Below the pieces are notes generated by a model. That model was given only the letters and a program-made list of their open reading frames with translations. It did no database searches and was not told where the DNA came from. This document shows, one piece after another, positions 22,520 to 34,883 of a stretch of 64,000 bases of DNA. Each line of letters opens with the position of its first letter. Positions within the stretch are counted from its first letter, which is position 1. The position numbers and the translations under genes are program-made. This DNA is from Fallopia convolvulus (lineage: Eukaryota; Streptophyta; Magnoliopsida; Caryophyllales; Polygonaceae), in NCBI GenBank assembly GCA_964016875.1, contig OZ024728.1:23869328-23933327 (forward strand), read 5' to 3'.

Positions 22520-24293
22520 TCTCACAAGTTTGATAAGTTGAAGCGGTGTTTAAATGGGTTATTCAATTTGAAATTATCCTTGTGCTACTTATTTTCTTGT
22601 GAGATGTGTTAACAGGCTTTTGATAGGTTATTAAGTGCATTGACAATGTCTAATCTTGTCTAATCATGCTAGGAGTCAAGCTAATAACCTTTAATAAGCG
22701 CTTCTTAGGAGGCAACCCAAGGCTTAGAGAAGTTTTGTTTTTCAGTTATAATCTTTTGCTTTTTAGCTTGTTTTTGTGTGTGTTTAGATATCCCAGGTAT
22801 GAAGATTAATTTCCCGAAGAAGGCCACCACCACCGCCGCATTACCCGGATAGTTAGATCTTTGTGAGTTCTTCACTTTCTCTTTACTTTTTACTATACTT
22901 TGGGGACAAAGTATGTTTTAAGCATGGGGGAAGGGAATTACTTTTGCATTGCATATAGTTGCATTAGTTTAAGTCATATTTAAATTTGTGCATGCATTGA
23001 TTAAATTCTTGAAAAAAAAATCATAAAATTTAAAAAAATACAAAAAATTTGCATTTAGGTTCTTATTTCTCCATTGTTTGATACCTCTTGTGTTTCTATG
23101 CTAAGTATAATCCTAGCCCATGATTTGCATGATATGCTGAAGTTTATGTGATATGAGCATGATCATTAATTGATTACTTTGACTATAGGATTGAGCATGT
23201 GTATTTAGCTTGAGTATTTGATTCATTCTGAAGTTCTAGATAAAAATTTGCCTTGTGAGATTTTTGGCCTTTCATGATTATTTGTTCTCTACATTCTTGA
23301 GTGTATCACCATGATTATCTAGCTCTAGAACTTGCGTTATGACTCTTTTTCAAGGCTGCTTTATATGATTGAATGCATGACATTAATATGATTGAGGCAA
23401 TGTTTCTTATAGCCTATTATTTCCCTTCCTACCTTACAAGATCCAAGTTTTAACAACCCACTTATTTGAGCTTTAAGCCTGTTTTTATGAGCTCCACAAA
23501 ATGATCCCTAGCCTAATAAGCTTGACCCATCCGGAATTTAGGACTTTAGGTTGTGTTTTTGTTTTGTGGGAGTTTGGTATAAGTATGGGGGAATTTGGAA
23601 GAAAAAGTGGAAGAGAGGAAATACAACTCTAGTTGCAAAGTGAAAAAAATGAAGATGAAAAGTATGTTGCAAAGCAAAGAAAAAGTTGAGTACAAATGTT
23701 AGTAATCTTCATAAGCGTAAGAGAAAGAGTTGAAGAAGAGGCAAGAAAGAAAAAAGTGAGAAGAAGAAAGAAGAAACAAAGAGCTTGAATAAGTATGTTT
23801 GGAGTTAGTACAGAAGTTTGGGAGTATTAAGAAAAGGAAGTGTAAAGTTGGGTTTAGGATTCGTTCTTTATCCCGGATTTAGCACCACAAGCCAAATATG
23901 ATCCCTTCCAAAATTCCCTTTACCTTGGACCCATTACAACCTTGAAAAGGACCTCTTGATTTTTGTTATGTGTTTGATCCCCAGCGGTGGAGATTTAGAA
24001 TGTTGATGCAAGCTTATGGTAGTCTAATTTTCATGGCTGATTTTGAGTGAAACACGTACCTTTAACCACTTGAGAGTTTGAGTGCAAACACATTACCCTT
24101 GGTGAGGTCTAGAATGAATGAATAATCTTTGCTCTATGCTTGATGTAATGCATTCTATGATATCTTGGTCAAGTTTTAATTATATGTTGAATTGCTCGTT
24201 TGATTATGAGATGAATGCATGATTGCATTTCGGTGGTGTGAATTGGATTTATGTCTTGCTTGAGGACAAGCAAGGGTTAAGCATGGGGGAATT
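22520..24293 (+). other. Non-coding internal region of element E
   Basis: 1.77 kb with no credible frame. It includes the short block AAGCGCTTCTTAGGAGGC (about 22695-22712) that recurs at 48448-48466, and an A/G-rich run at 23590-23790. It ends with a polypurine tract GCATGGGGGAATT at the LTR. Nothing else recognisable. Confidence 0.7.
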
Positions 24294-25829
24294 TGATAGC
24301 TTGCATGTAGGTATAGCTTAGGATGCATATTTATGTTTATTTTGGTTGGTTTTAGCTTAGTTTAGTGTAGTTCTTAGGTTTTTAGGTTTTCTAGGAAATT
24401 CGGGTTTTGAGCTTGTTTTGTTCGGTTTTGCAGATCTTTAGGTAAACAAGCATGGGCGGGATGGATCTTAGGGGACTATGGTGGAGTTTGACGAAGCTTA
24501 GAGTGATACAAGTGAAGATTGGAAGAACCAAGACCCAAGAGATTTTGTGAAAAGAACGCCCAAATCCGGGCCATGCATTGGAGACTTGTCTTGACACCTC
24601 TATCTTGCAATGCTTGGTTTGGGAGCTATAGTACTAGGATGAAGCTGAATTTGGTATCACTGGAAATCTAACTCGAATAGATACAATTCAATTGTTTACT
24701 CCGAGTCCAAATTCCAACTCGAAGGGGGTGAAAACAGCCTCTTAAGTGTCGCCTAAATGCTGAGCCGAGAAGTGTCGTGGGCTGAGAGTGCAGGGTGCGC
24801 GGCCATGCCACCTGCAGAAGAGACCGCTCCCTATGTTTCTACGCGGAGAATTTGGGCCGCGAGTTTTGGGCTTCGAGATGGGCTTAAGATAGATCTTGAC
24901 CGACGTGTTTTAATGTATTTCGGGATATTTGTATCTTTGGATATCGTGTAGGGTATTTAAACCTTGTTTTTAGTTTCTCTTTAATAACTTGGAACATAAT
25001 TTTGGAGGCTAGGGTTTTCTCTCTTTTAGGGAGAAAACTTTGAACCTTTTTAAGTTTTTCTTAATTTTAATTATGCATTGCTAAATTTATTGTGTTTGGC
25101 TAGTTATTGAAGTCATGATTTGCATGAGTTGTGAGGTTTGATTGATTCTCAACAAACTTGAATAGAATTTATTCCCTGTGCTTAATTGAATCTAAACTAG
25201 GATTTTGTTAGATTGATCACCTAATTGAATTTCTAGTTATAACTGAATCTGATTAATTACCGGTCGGAGTTAATTTGGTCAAGAGTGTACTTTAATCAAT
25301 TTAGTATCGGTTGGACTAATTGGTTGAAGAAGGGAATAAATTCACAAGTCACTAAGATGTCTGGTTGCTCTAAATGCTTGTTTCTATTGATAACTTGAAT
25401 CGTTATGTTGTTGTCTAATTGAATCTAGAAGGTCTTCTAGGTTGTTAGATGATTAGGGTTGTTAGACTGGTAGTTCTATCAACTAAATCTGAAGTTCGGG
25501 TCTTAATCCTTAGTAGGGTCAGAATCCAGAATATATTATTCAAGTGAGAAGAGAATCGATGATCAACAAAGCAATGTCATGATGGATTTAACTAGTTGAA
25601 CACGCTTGTCTTTCATATTTTAAATCATCTTTTGCATTCATATTTACTTTCCAATTTGCATATTAGTTTAGATAAATCAATCATAAAGCCCCCTTTCACT
25701 TAGTAATATTATTTAAATACAAGTAATCTGAGTCCATGTGGGTTCGACTCTTACTTCCACTATACTTAGGTTTGGAAGTTAGGATATTTCTTTGACAGTG
25801 CTTTTACAGCGACATAAAAGTGCTCGTCA
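24294..25829 (+). repeat. 3' LTR of element E
   Basis: Begins TGATAGCTTGCATG and ends AAGTGCTCGTCA, then the target duplication ATTGA. It pairs with 20205-21765. Confidence 0.93.
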
Positions 25830-25834
25830 ATTGA

Positions 25835-26144
25835 TTCGTGAGCCTTTCAGAATGCAATAATAAGTATGCCGATTCGTGTCCTCTGATCTCTTCTCTCATC
25901 CTCTTTTGTAGTCTTCTGCTCTTTGTGACCGTTGCGAGCTCCTCCTCCTCCCGTGGATATCGCCATCGCTATTAATGGCATAGCCGTTTGCTTTTGGGAG
26001 ATCTTTTCCAGCCGATATTTCCGCCATCACTCCCTCGTTCACCACTCCCTTGCAATTACCCCTTAGTTGGTTTCAACGCTTGATGATTTGGGTCTTATGT
26101 CTTGAACTAACACGATTTTGGGCTGAATTCGAGAGGGACCAACA
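25835..26144 (-). repeat. 5' LTR of element C, outer fragment
   Basis: The first 310 bp of the LTR of C in element sense, starting TGTTGGTCCC at 26144. With 19972-20204 it gives an LTR of about 543 bp. D LTR sequence resumes at 26145. Confidence 0.75.
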
Positions 26145-26424
26145 GGTTCGTGTCCCATGGAGGACATTGAAATCCTTTTTAGTCCAAACTTCTTTCTTTT
26201 TGCCAAAACAAATAGGAAAGAAGTCCCTTATTTTTACACTTAAAGAATTTAATCTCTCCTTCTTAAATAAGATCTAAACTTACCAAATTTATTTATATAA
26301 AATAAATTTTACTTTTGCAAGTTTTATTCATTATAGAGAAATTAAATTAAGTGTAACTCTTTCCTTATTATTAACTCGAAAAAATTAAAGTAATATCTCT
26401 TTATTAAAAAGAGCGGATATTACA
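26145..26424 (-). repeat. 3' LTR of element D, high-coordinate fragment
   Basis: Matches 33764-34041 closely and ends at the LTR terminus GGATATTACA (plus-strand reading). Near its edge is GGTTCG, part of a tRNA B-box-like string that is clearer in the other LTR (GGTTCGAGTCC). Confidence 0.85.
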
Positions 26425-29400
26425 TTAGTACCTCCTTAAAAATATTTTCTCCCCCGAAACTTGGAAAGACTAGGGTGGTACACATAGGAATGCCAAAATA
26501 TGTACTTAAATCATTCTCTATCCATGTAGAGAAAGGATTTATCACATAAGTACCCCCTTAAAGAATGTTTCATTCTTTAACTAGGGTAGAACAATTCAAG
26601 AAAACACTTTTCCATAACTTGCTCGGTTTTCCAAACATTTACCTAAGCAACTTCGGTGTCACTATACTTGAGGTTTCTTTACCACCATACTTGAACCAAA
26701 GTATTCTTACTCATGGTTCTTCCTCAATACATAACTTCATTACAGGCATTTCTTAGAATCCTTATTCGACTTTCTTCTACATGAAATCTCAATATTATCT
26801 TAACTAAGAACATGAGATTCATCTGACTTACCTTCTCACGATAACAACATTTAAAAGTTGTTATGGATTAGATAACACAGTAAGTATGACAATATAATAA
26901 TCTATCTTTCCAATTCATTCCAACCTTTTATAAGGTTCAACATAACGATGATGAAACTTATCTTGTTTCTTTATAAAGAAGAATACATGTCAAATTAGCA
27001 ACTCCTTGCTTCATAGACATAAAACTTTTATTGACATTTCACTATCAAAACTTGGCTTGGATATACTTATATCCATTCATAGTCGTCTTATCCAACTTAA
27101 TTCTAAGCTAAAATCCTCAGCATTATTATTCCAACCTAATTCGCAATAGCACTTCCAATCCAAGGAATTTCTAGCATAATTGTTTCCATTGACAATTAAT
27201 AGTCCTTGTCATTGAAGAACGGTTAAAACTTCTTTTGACGTACTGACTTGTTGAGATCTAGCTTTTAGGATTAAAAACATATCCTCAAATGTCCATTCTC
27301 TACATCCAACAACTTATCAAGATGAGATTGAACATCAATACGAATTTACATATCCACACTCCAGACCTATTGGAGTTCTGCTTAAAGTTCTCACTTGACC
27401 ATCTTATCTCAAAGAGATTTAAATCTTCAGAGCAACATGAAAGCAATAGCAACTATGGAGAAAATACTAGTATATCCTTTATTCCAAAGAAAGGATTACT
27501 AGAGTATCATTTCTTAGAGAGGGCTCCATTCCAGGAGTTCATATCAACTTACTTCCAAGGATAATTCCGCTAAAAAGGCAATAACTTTCTTAGGTCATGA
27601 TGTCAAATAAGACGAACTATTAGCAAGTTTCTTAGAGAATTCCACTAGTCATTGAATGAAAACAATCCCAAACTTTCAGAGAAGTATGGAGTTACTCCAA
27701 GCTCTTCGGAGACCATCAAAGATTTGTAAAGAATCTTATCAAATTTCTTTACTTATAATTGAACTATTTTGGGAAGCTTGACCATACTTCTTAAATGGTA
27801 TATGATATCAAGGATATACTAACTCAAAGGAGTTTTACAAGATACTAGCTAGATATAGCAATTGCTATAATGAAAAAGAAAGCTTGCGTACTTATATCTT
27901 AAACAACTATACTTGCAAAACTTATATGATTGCCAAATCATACTAGAAATGGTTTATTCTTTAAGACCCAAGTAAAATCACTTATACAGATAGAAATGGT
28001 TATTTCCAAATTCACATCACAACTTTTGTGCAAATCATTCAAACCTTGACAAGAAATGTAACTTCTACAAATTCTTTATTTCAAACTTAAACCTGAGGAA
28101 TTATGTGATCTTATTCCACCATGTGATCAAGATGGGGAAACAAAACCAACACAACCCTTTACTGCATTCTCATAGGAATAAGACATGTAATCTTGTCTTA
28201 CTATGTGATCAAGATGGAAGACAAAATACATTCTTACTCACCACCGTGAAAACCGTAGAAAATTTATTCATGAATTCTTTGAAATACACTAATACTGCTT
28301 AAAATTCATACTTGAATTCTGTAAAGTCTAAAGATTTTTCTCAAAAGAGAAAATCCCAAAACAATTTCAAAGATTCCTTAAATCATGATAACTTGACTCA
28401 CATAAATCTTTACCAATTTGACATATAAAAGTCTAATAAGATCATAAAACATCACAACCCAAGAGTAAAATATAACAATTTTACAAAGATTAACAAATGG
28501 GTAACACGGTTGAAATTACTCATGGAAAGAAATATTGTAGCTATCAACGAATCTCATAAGATGTTGTAACATGACATGAAACTAAACATAGGTTACTAGC
28601 ATACATTCTTTAACTTTGAATACCGTAGAAACAAAGATATGTTACTTCCTTGAAGAATTGGGCGCATCAAGCCAATGCATCAAATAAAATTGCTGACCTT
28701 ATCTTAATATTGCTACTAACGCTTTGCCCTAGTTCTGTGCTGACACTTGCACATTAGCTGACTTTACCAACTTGGCCTAAGTTTTGAATCAAAACTGAGC
28801 CTCAAAGGAGATAAGATAATCCAATTCACTTCTAAGCCCAATATTTCCCTTTGAATGTAATACTTCATTCCTTCCTCAAGGTAGAAGCTGATTACATACC
28901 TTGATTTTTCCTTACTTAGAACATACTGCCAGACTTTTCTACAATCCATAGTATTTGAGTAGTCCTTGCTTGATCTAACTCGGTCTTAGCCCAACTTAAC
29001 TTCACAAGTTTCATAAAAGGAGTTGATTGCTTGCGTCCATTTACTTGCAATCTTTACGAAAAATGTGATTCCAACATCTTCATATTCATAGCAAAGATTC
29101 TTCTTCAATCATTCTCAACTTGTATGCCTCCTTGACATACTACTTTAAAGTTATGCAAATATTATTTATTGACCACAATATTGAATGATTGATATTTTTC
29201 TCCCAACTTTTTAAAATATCAAAGACAAATATGCTAAGATCATTCCTTGATTGATCTTCTTAGTCCTGAATTTTATTATTTCTATCCTTGAAAAAAAAAC
29301 ATAAGCCAATACCATTGGCAGTTTAGAATATCTTATTGTTTATTCCATTATTGGTCAATTATAGACCTCAAGTCTCTTCTCATTATCCCGAGTTGGGTAT

Positions 29401-30716
29401 CATACAACGAAATTCCCATTACGTTGTCACATAGGTTAATCATCTGGATATCAACAACTCATGTAATCAATTAACACTTATAATAAGTAGTTAATTGAAC
29501 ATAAACACATTACCGATGGACTTTTACTTGTTCAATCTATTTTGACCAATCAACCTTATTCACAACAGCCTTGGTGATTAACCACTTGTTCACAACACTT
29601 AAACTGAACCAACATTCTTCCTTTCTTTCTTACTATAATCACAAGAAATTCGCATTCCATTTAGGATTCTCAATCCTCTTAATTCAAAGGATAACAACAT
29701 ATATAAAAATACAAGTTTGAACACTATCGAATTTAAAATTGAATTACATCTTCCAATAGATTAACAATTCAATTGATCCAACACTTGAACACTTCAAAAC
29801 TCTTTAACTTCCAACTAGGCAAAGAAAAGTATAGAATATCCATGATTCTATACTATAGAGTCAAAAACACAATTGTTGAAGAAAGTTTCCAAAGACAATT
29901 CTTTTCTTTTCAGGATTCTCTTACATCACTTCATGATCCATATTTGATATTTTTAGAATCACTCAAGACTCATAAGATTTTCCAAATCTTAACATTGAGA
30001 AGTAGAGGTTCCAACTCCAAACTTCTCTTGATACTCGAATTTCAAAGTTCAAAAATTCCTATAAAAAAATATTCTCATGAAAACTCTTAATCTTATGACT
30101 TCAATGTCAAAGAAACTCACTTTAAAATTTCTTTTTTAAAGACAACATTTGAACTTTCATATTTCAAGAAAAGGAATTAACAATTTCTTTCACATAAATT
30201 GAATCATGACCTTTTTAAACAAAACTCTTAACTTGAAGTCTTCCATCATACGAGTTTTAAAATAGGAAACCATCAAAATAAAAAGTCTTTATGAAGTACA
30301 ATACTTAACTTCAAAATCTCACAAGAAGTTTCCTAATAATATGAAAGAAAGACAAGGGTACACCTAATTCAGACTCTCAAGAGAGAACATGAATTTATTG
30401 AGAACTTGGTCTAGAACCGGATCAACTTTAGGAATCTTCCCTTGACTTACTCAGGTTCCTTCTCAGAATCCTTTCCCATCTTTAGGAAATCCAATGTCTA
30501 CCACAAGACCTTATTCAAAGAAGTTATTACAAACTTATCACATCAAGTTCTCTAATTCTTTTTCCTCCTTCTACCTCTTCGCGAGTCTAACCTTGAATCT
30601 TAACCATTTTCCATATATGGTTATAAGATAACACCAATATAAAATTTTCCATAATTCTATATAGAAAGATGAAAGTCTTAATCAAGACTTGGAATTTTTA
30701 GCTCTGATACCACTTT
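26425..30716 (-). other. Internal region of element D, no recognisable coding
   Basis: 4.3 kb, AT-rich, only short frames on either strand. I found no zinc knuckle, RT, RNase H or integrase motif by reading. Either D is a non-coding LARD-type element or its genes have decayed beyond recognition. Purine-rich tracts (GGGGGAGAAAA and AAGGAGG in element sense) lie next to the 3' LTR at about 26430-26456. Confidence 0.6.
30701..30712 (-). other. Primer binding site of element D
   Basis: TGGTATCAGAGC in element sense, four bases from the LTR end at 30717; complementary to initiator tRNA-Met. Confidence 0.9.
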
Positions 30717-33700
30717 TGTAACACCCCCTTCCTACCCTGGAGGTATTACCGCCAGTAACCCCGATTAAGACTAAACTGAAGCTACCCAAGGCTTTAAACT
30801 GACTGAACAAACTAAAAATCCAAAAGTTAGATTCATTTAAAACAGAAGTATGAAATTGGAAGACCACAAAATGTTGTAAAAGAACTTAATCTTTATTACT
30901 TGATAACTCAAACTTTACAAAGTTTAAGAAAACATTACAGCTGAATAAATATAAATGGTCTTAAAACAACATTCGCTTTTATGACAAGATAATAGAACAG
31001 TCTTCTATCTGAACAAAGTCTTTAGTATGTAAACTCTTAGCTTCTTCTTTCCCAACATAGTTTTATAGTGGCCCAACCATAAACTTCGCTCAAACACAAC
31101 TTCTGGAAACGTTTCTTCAACTTCTTGATCCACTTCTTAAATCAATTTCCAAGAAATACCTGATGTGTCGTATACAACAGTGGACACCAACCGGCCATGC
31201 AATTGAATAATGTGGTCGGGTTAGTCTAATGAAAGACTACGCAAGTAGAGAAATTGACTGGTTCCTATGGTAGTGACTAAACATATTGGCATCGTAATCC
31301 AAATAACAGGCGGTCGATGAGCTAACAGTTAGCAGTCCCATAGAGGATAAGAATGAGGCATGCATATTCAAGAGATAGGACACCGCAATTTGTGGTTCCT
31401 TTATGAAACATGAACAATTGTTGGGAACTTATATTAATCACATAACATTTTGAAAAGCCTCCATCGACTAATCAGATTGACTTAATCAAATTTTGATTAA
31501 GAATCATTCATAACCGGGAGCAAGAATGGTTATCGAACGAACTAACCATCCTGATACATTAATGTGCCTAACACACTTATCTTATATTACTTTCAAAACT
31601 TTTCACAAACAAGTTGGTGGCTTTTAATCAGCTCGAACTACTGTTGATGGAACACAATGCTACCGAAGTCAGAGGGCTTATTTCATCCTTGAACAACGAA
31701 TAGCACGAGTCCCGATGCTGTAGAGATTAGATGGCCTGTTTCATCCATAATCATCTAACAGCACCAAGATCACAGGACTTAGGTTATCCTTGATATTTCA
31801 TTTACATATGGTGAGGTAGAGATCAGAGAGGCCTATTACCATGTCGTCTACACTACACCGTGCCAATTGCCCTTAGCTAGAGTGCGCATCACCCCTCTCA
31901 CACAAAGAGCAGGGGAAGAGTCATGACCCACCATTAGGATTAGGCCCCACCTAATGTAATATTCTTTTAAAGAGAGGATATGGAACCACGTTCCCCTCCC
32001 TGAAACTACCTTAATCAACAACAATGTATCAGCGTGAGACAACATACAAGGTCACACATAACGGAGCTAAATCCAGTTCTAGCGCAAAACTGAATAAACA
32101 ACATGGTCATTATTTATAACAAATATAACAACCTATCATATTTTATTAAGCACACAAGTTGTTCCCAACACAAATATTAAATGGGATTCAATTCCTCATT
32201 TAATAACAATAATGCAAGAGAGAACCATCCACTTGCCTTATACGAGATATCTCATCTTAAGGTGATTAGTTCCATTTCGAACGACGTGCATCCAAGACTC
32301 GAGCTCGGGTTGTACCGGAAAAGAATCCAGAAATAAATTATAATCAATTTATTTCTCTTTCAAGATTAATTACTACAAATTATTATTTCCTTATAATAAT
32401 TTGTCAAGTGCTTGCTTGACTTAATCCGGCTTTATGACTTAACCAATTACATGATTCGATAAATCATGCTTTACGAAATTTAATACGGAAATCCAACTTT
32501 GCATGATCTTATCCTAAAAATCATTCTATAATATAAGTCAAGCTCCAAAGGCGGAAATTATCTAGCAAAGCGTTTTCGGGATTTGCTTGCGCGCAAATCG
32601 AGGCGGCACACAAAACGATGTAATGCGTAAAACGAGGCAACAAGTGAATCGAGACGATCCATCGAAATCCATGGCACACATACCGAGGCAAACTCGGGTC
32701 CAAACACCTTTCCCTTTTCATTTTAAAACCCAAAAAAGGCCAGAAATAAAGTGAGAGACGAGCCAACTTCGTCGATGGCTAGCGGCTTCGTTTGATATCC
32801 GTTTTGGGTGATTCAAGCGACAGTTAGAATTCCTTATCACCCTCTGTCTACTGTTGGTAACGAAACTTTTAATTCGTTGAGGGAGGGAGGAGAACGAAGG
32901 TGACAAAAATTCCTCATCGAGGCTGAATTTCTGGGCAAAGTAACTAGCAGAAAAGCTGGTCGTGAAGACCTCTTCACCGGCTTCCATCGGAGACACCAAG
33001 GGCAGGGTGTCCACGGGACCTGCGACAGCTGAACATAGACATCCCCATTTACCTACATTCGGCGGTGTCGACCAGATAGGTGACCGTAAGGCTACGAACG
33101 AGGCCCATGAAAATCACTCATCATCAGTCTTTGAAAATCCGGAAAAACCAGTACCATGAACTGATTTGGTGGATTTTGGCTCGTTTCTTGAATCTTTTCG
33201 TCCAAATTGATTGAGGGATATTATAGATGTCCTCTTCCTTGAAATATATCAACTTGAATTGCGAATTTTGGTTGAGAAACGAGTTCACAATCTAATTCTG
33301 AAGTTTGGGGCATTTTAGGTCAAAACCGAGAACGGATTTCGGGTTTACATTCAAGCTTCAATTCAACAACAATGGTGAGAAATCAACCATCTCCTTCATT
33401 TATAAAGACACCCGGTGCCTTTCCCCTTTCCTTCTTGCCACTAATCACGTCGGGCCTTTGCCATACGGCTCGTCCTCCTCGTGCCAACACGAAGAAGAAG
33501 AAGGAGAGGTGTCGTGTGAAGAGATGGGTGACGAGATGAGGCTACTCCTTAGCTTTTCTAGGTGGAGAGGTGGTGACCAGAGGCTGATGCCATGAAGGTA
33601 AGCGAATGGTGACGCCAGCGGCGCAGCCATCGGGGCTCATGTTGCTCAATTTGAGAAGAAACAAAGTCAAGTTGTCTGTTATACTAAAGCATTCCACTTA

Positions 33701-34041
33701 CATTACAAAAATCAATTTGGAATGGTGGCAAGGGTGTTTTATACCTATGTCATAAGTCATGGGTTCGAGTCCATGGAGGACATTGAAATCCTTTTTAGTC
33801 CAAACTTCTTTCTTTTTATCCAAAACAAATAGAAAAGAAGTCCCTTATTTTTACACTTACAGAATTTAATCTCTCCTTCTTCAATAACATCTAAACTTTC
33901 CAAATTTATTTATAAAAAATAAATTTTACTTTTGCAAGTTTTATTCATTATAGTGAAATTAAATTAAGCGTAACTCTTTACTTATTATTAACTCGAAAAA
34001 ATTAAAGTAATATCTCTTTATTAAAAAGAGCGGATATTACA
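30717..34041 (-). repeat. 5' LTR of element D (about 3.3 kb)
   Basis: Its two ends match the two fragments of the other LTR; the middle 2.65 kb has no copy in the window. No TSD-like repeat marks an insertion in that middle part, so a long LTR plus a deletion on the other side is the simpler reading. No coding frame is convincing. GGTTCGAGTCC at about 33764 resembles a Pol III B box. Confidence 0.8.
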
Positions 34042-34565
34042 ATGGATGCGAGAGGAGATGGTGTTGGAGTTGAGGACCCACTATGAGACGTATGCACCTA
34101 TATATCCTTATATTACGCATATTGATGATTGTATCAATCACGTCAGTACAAACTACTTTTGGATGGAGACGTCAATGGTCGGATTGGCGTTTGCTACTAG
34201 ATTCCAATGTGCACTTGTCGTATTATCCGAGCGTGGTCCTCACACATGCCTCCCGATGATTGCTAGTGAAGCTCCCAGTACTCTTGTGTGGAACAACGTC
34301 GTGGCAATTGCTCGTCTGGGGAACCACTATGTCCCGGTAAACATCATGCATTTACATATTCCTTTTATGCTAAAACTTTTATTATATATTTACGAATTTA
34401 TAATTGTAGGTTAACGCCCCCATGTCGAACTCTGCGAATATTTGGACCCAATTTCGTCATTATAGCGTTAATGGTGTGGATCTTCGCTTTCATAGCCGCA
34501 TGGCCCAGTACGCCAGTTTTACCACGACGCAGAAGGGTTTCCTCGTAGTTACTATTAGAATATGA
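34042..34565 (+). pseudogene. OTU-like cysteine protease, C-terminal exons with catalytic His
   Basis: Continues the frame of 14006-14078: REEMVLELRTHYETYAPIY, then WMETSMVGLAFATRFQCALVVLS and GNHYVPV, where the His fits the OTU catalytic His. An intron 34337-34409 (GTAAAC to TTGTAG) joins in frame to VNAPMSNSANIW, and the protein ends at TGA 34563-34565 after GFLVVTIRI. The first five bases are the target duplication of element D. Intact splice sites and frame suggest it was functional until elements B and D split it. It lies tail-to-tail with the plant-mobile-domain gene. Confidence 0.78.
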
Positions 34566-34616
34566 CTAGTATTCGTATTTGTATGAGATCGTGTCGGATG
34601 TTTATCGTTGATGAAT

Positions 34617-34661
34617 TGTTATTATTGTTATTATTATTTTTATTATTATTATTATTACGAC

Positions 34662-34710
<49 letters not shown>

Positions 34711-34711
34711 T
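34617..34711 (+). repeat. (ATT)n microsatellite
   Basis: About 95 bp of ATT units with few interruptions, between the convergent OTU and plant-mobile-domain genes. Confidence 0.95.
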
Positions 34712-34883
34712 AAATTTAATGGTATGTAAATCATAGAAACGAACAACAACTATCGATACGTATAACATGAATAATAAGAAATCTCACATACCATTAAATA
34801 CTAATATCCAACCACACATAAAATGAATAAAAAACATTTGCTACACTGAACATTGATAACAAACTGCTAAACCTCTCGTGGCT

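Larger units (their letters stand above)
20205..25829 (+). mobile_element. Element E, gag-only long-LTR retrotransposon (TR-GAG/LARD type)
   Basis: Complete and flanked by a perfect 5-bp target duplication ATTGA (20200-20204 and 25830-25834). LTRs are 1561 and 1536 bp and differ by only a few percent by eye plus small indels, so this is the youngest datable insertion here. The internal 2.5 kb carries a primer binding site, one gag-like ORF and a long non-coding part ending in a polypurine tract GGGGGAATT. No protease, RT or integrase is present, so its movement would depend on another element. Confidence 0.93.
14465..26144 (-). mobile_element. Ty3/gypsy element C, Tat lineage, 3' LTR deleted
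   Basis: Minus-strand order from high to low: 5' LTR (26144-19972, split by E), primer binding site, gag, aspartic protease, RT, RNase H, a second archaeal-type RNase H, and integrase. The double RNase H before integrase identifies the Tat lineage. It sits in the LTR of element D. Its 3' LTR and the very end of integrase are absent: pol joins D LTR sequence directly at 14464/14465. Numerous stops and frameshifts make it non-autonomous. Confidence 0.9.
14079..34041 (-). mobile_element. Long-LTR retroelement D, with nested C and E
   Basis: Defined by a right LTR (30717-34041) and two pieces of the left LTR (14079-14464, 26145-26424). In element sense the LTR begins TGTAATATCC and ends GTGTTACA, then comes a primer binding site TGGTATCAGAGC. 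These termini and the Met primer site are seen in the Tekay/Del chromovirus group. The 4.3-kb internal region has no recognisable gag or pol. Flanks GAGGA (14074-14078) and ATGGA (34042-34046) match at three of five bases, as expected for an old target duplication inside the OTU frame. Confidence 0.8.

Noticed and set aside
26425..30716. Chromovirus gag-pol in D
   Set aside because: I read the minus strand for RT, RNase H and integrase motifs and found none that I could defend.
32521..33014. Minus-strand frames inside the D LTR
   Set aside because: Short, overlapping and without domains, within an LTR.
31103..33763. Separate insertion in the D 5' LTR
   Set aside because: No target duplication or terminal motifs at the borders; a deletion in the other LTR explains the difference with the C junction.
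34555..34749. Poly-Asn frame
   Set aside because: A reading of the ATT microsatellite.
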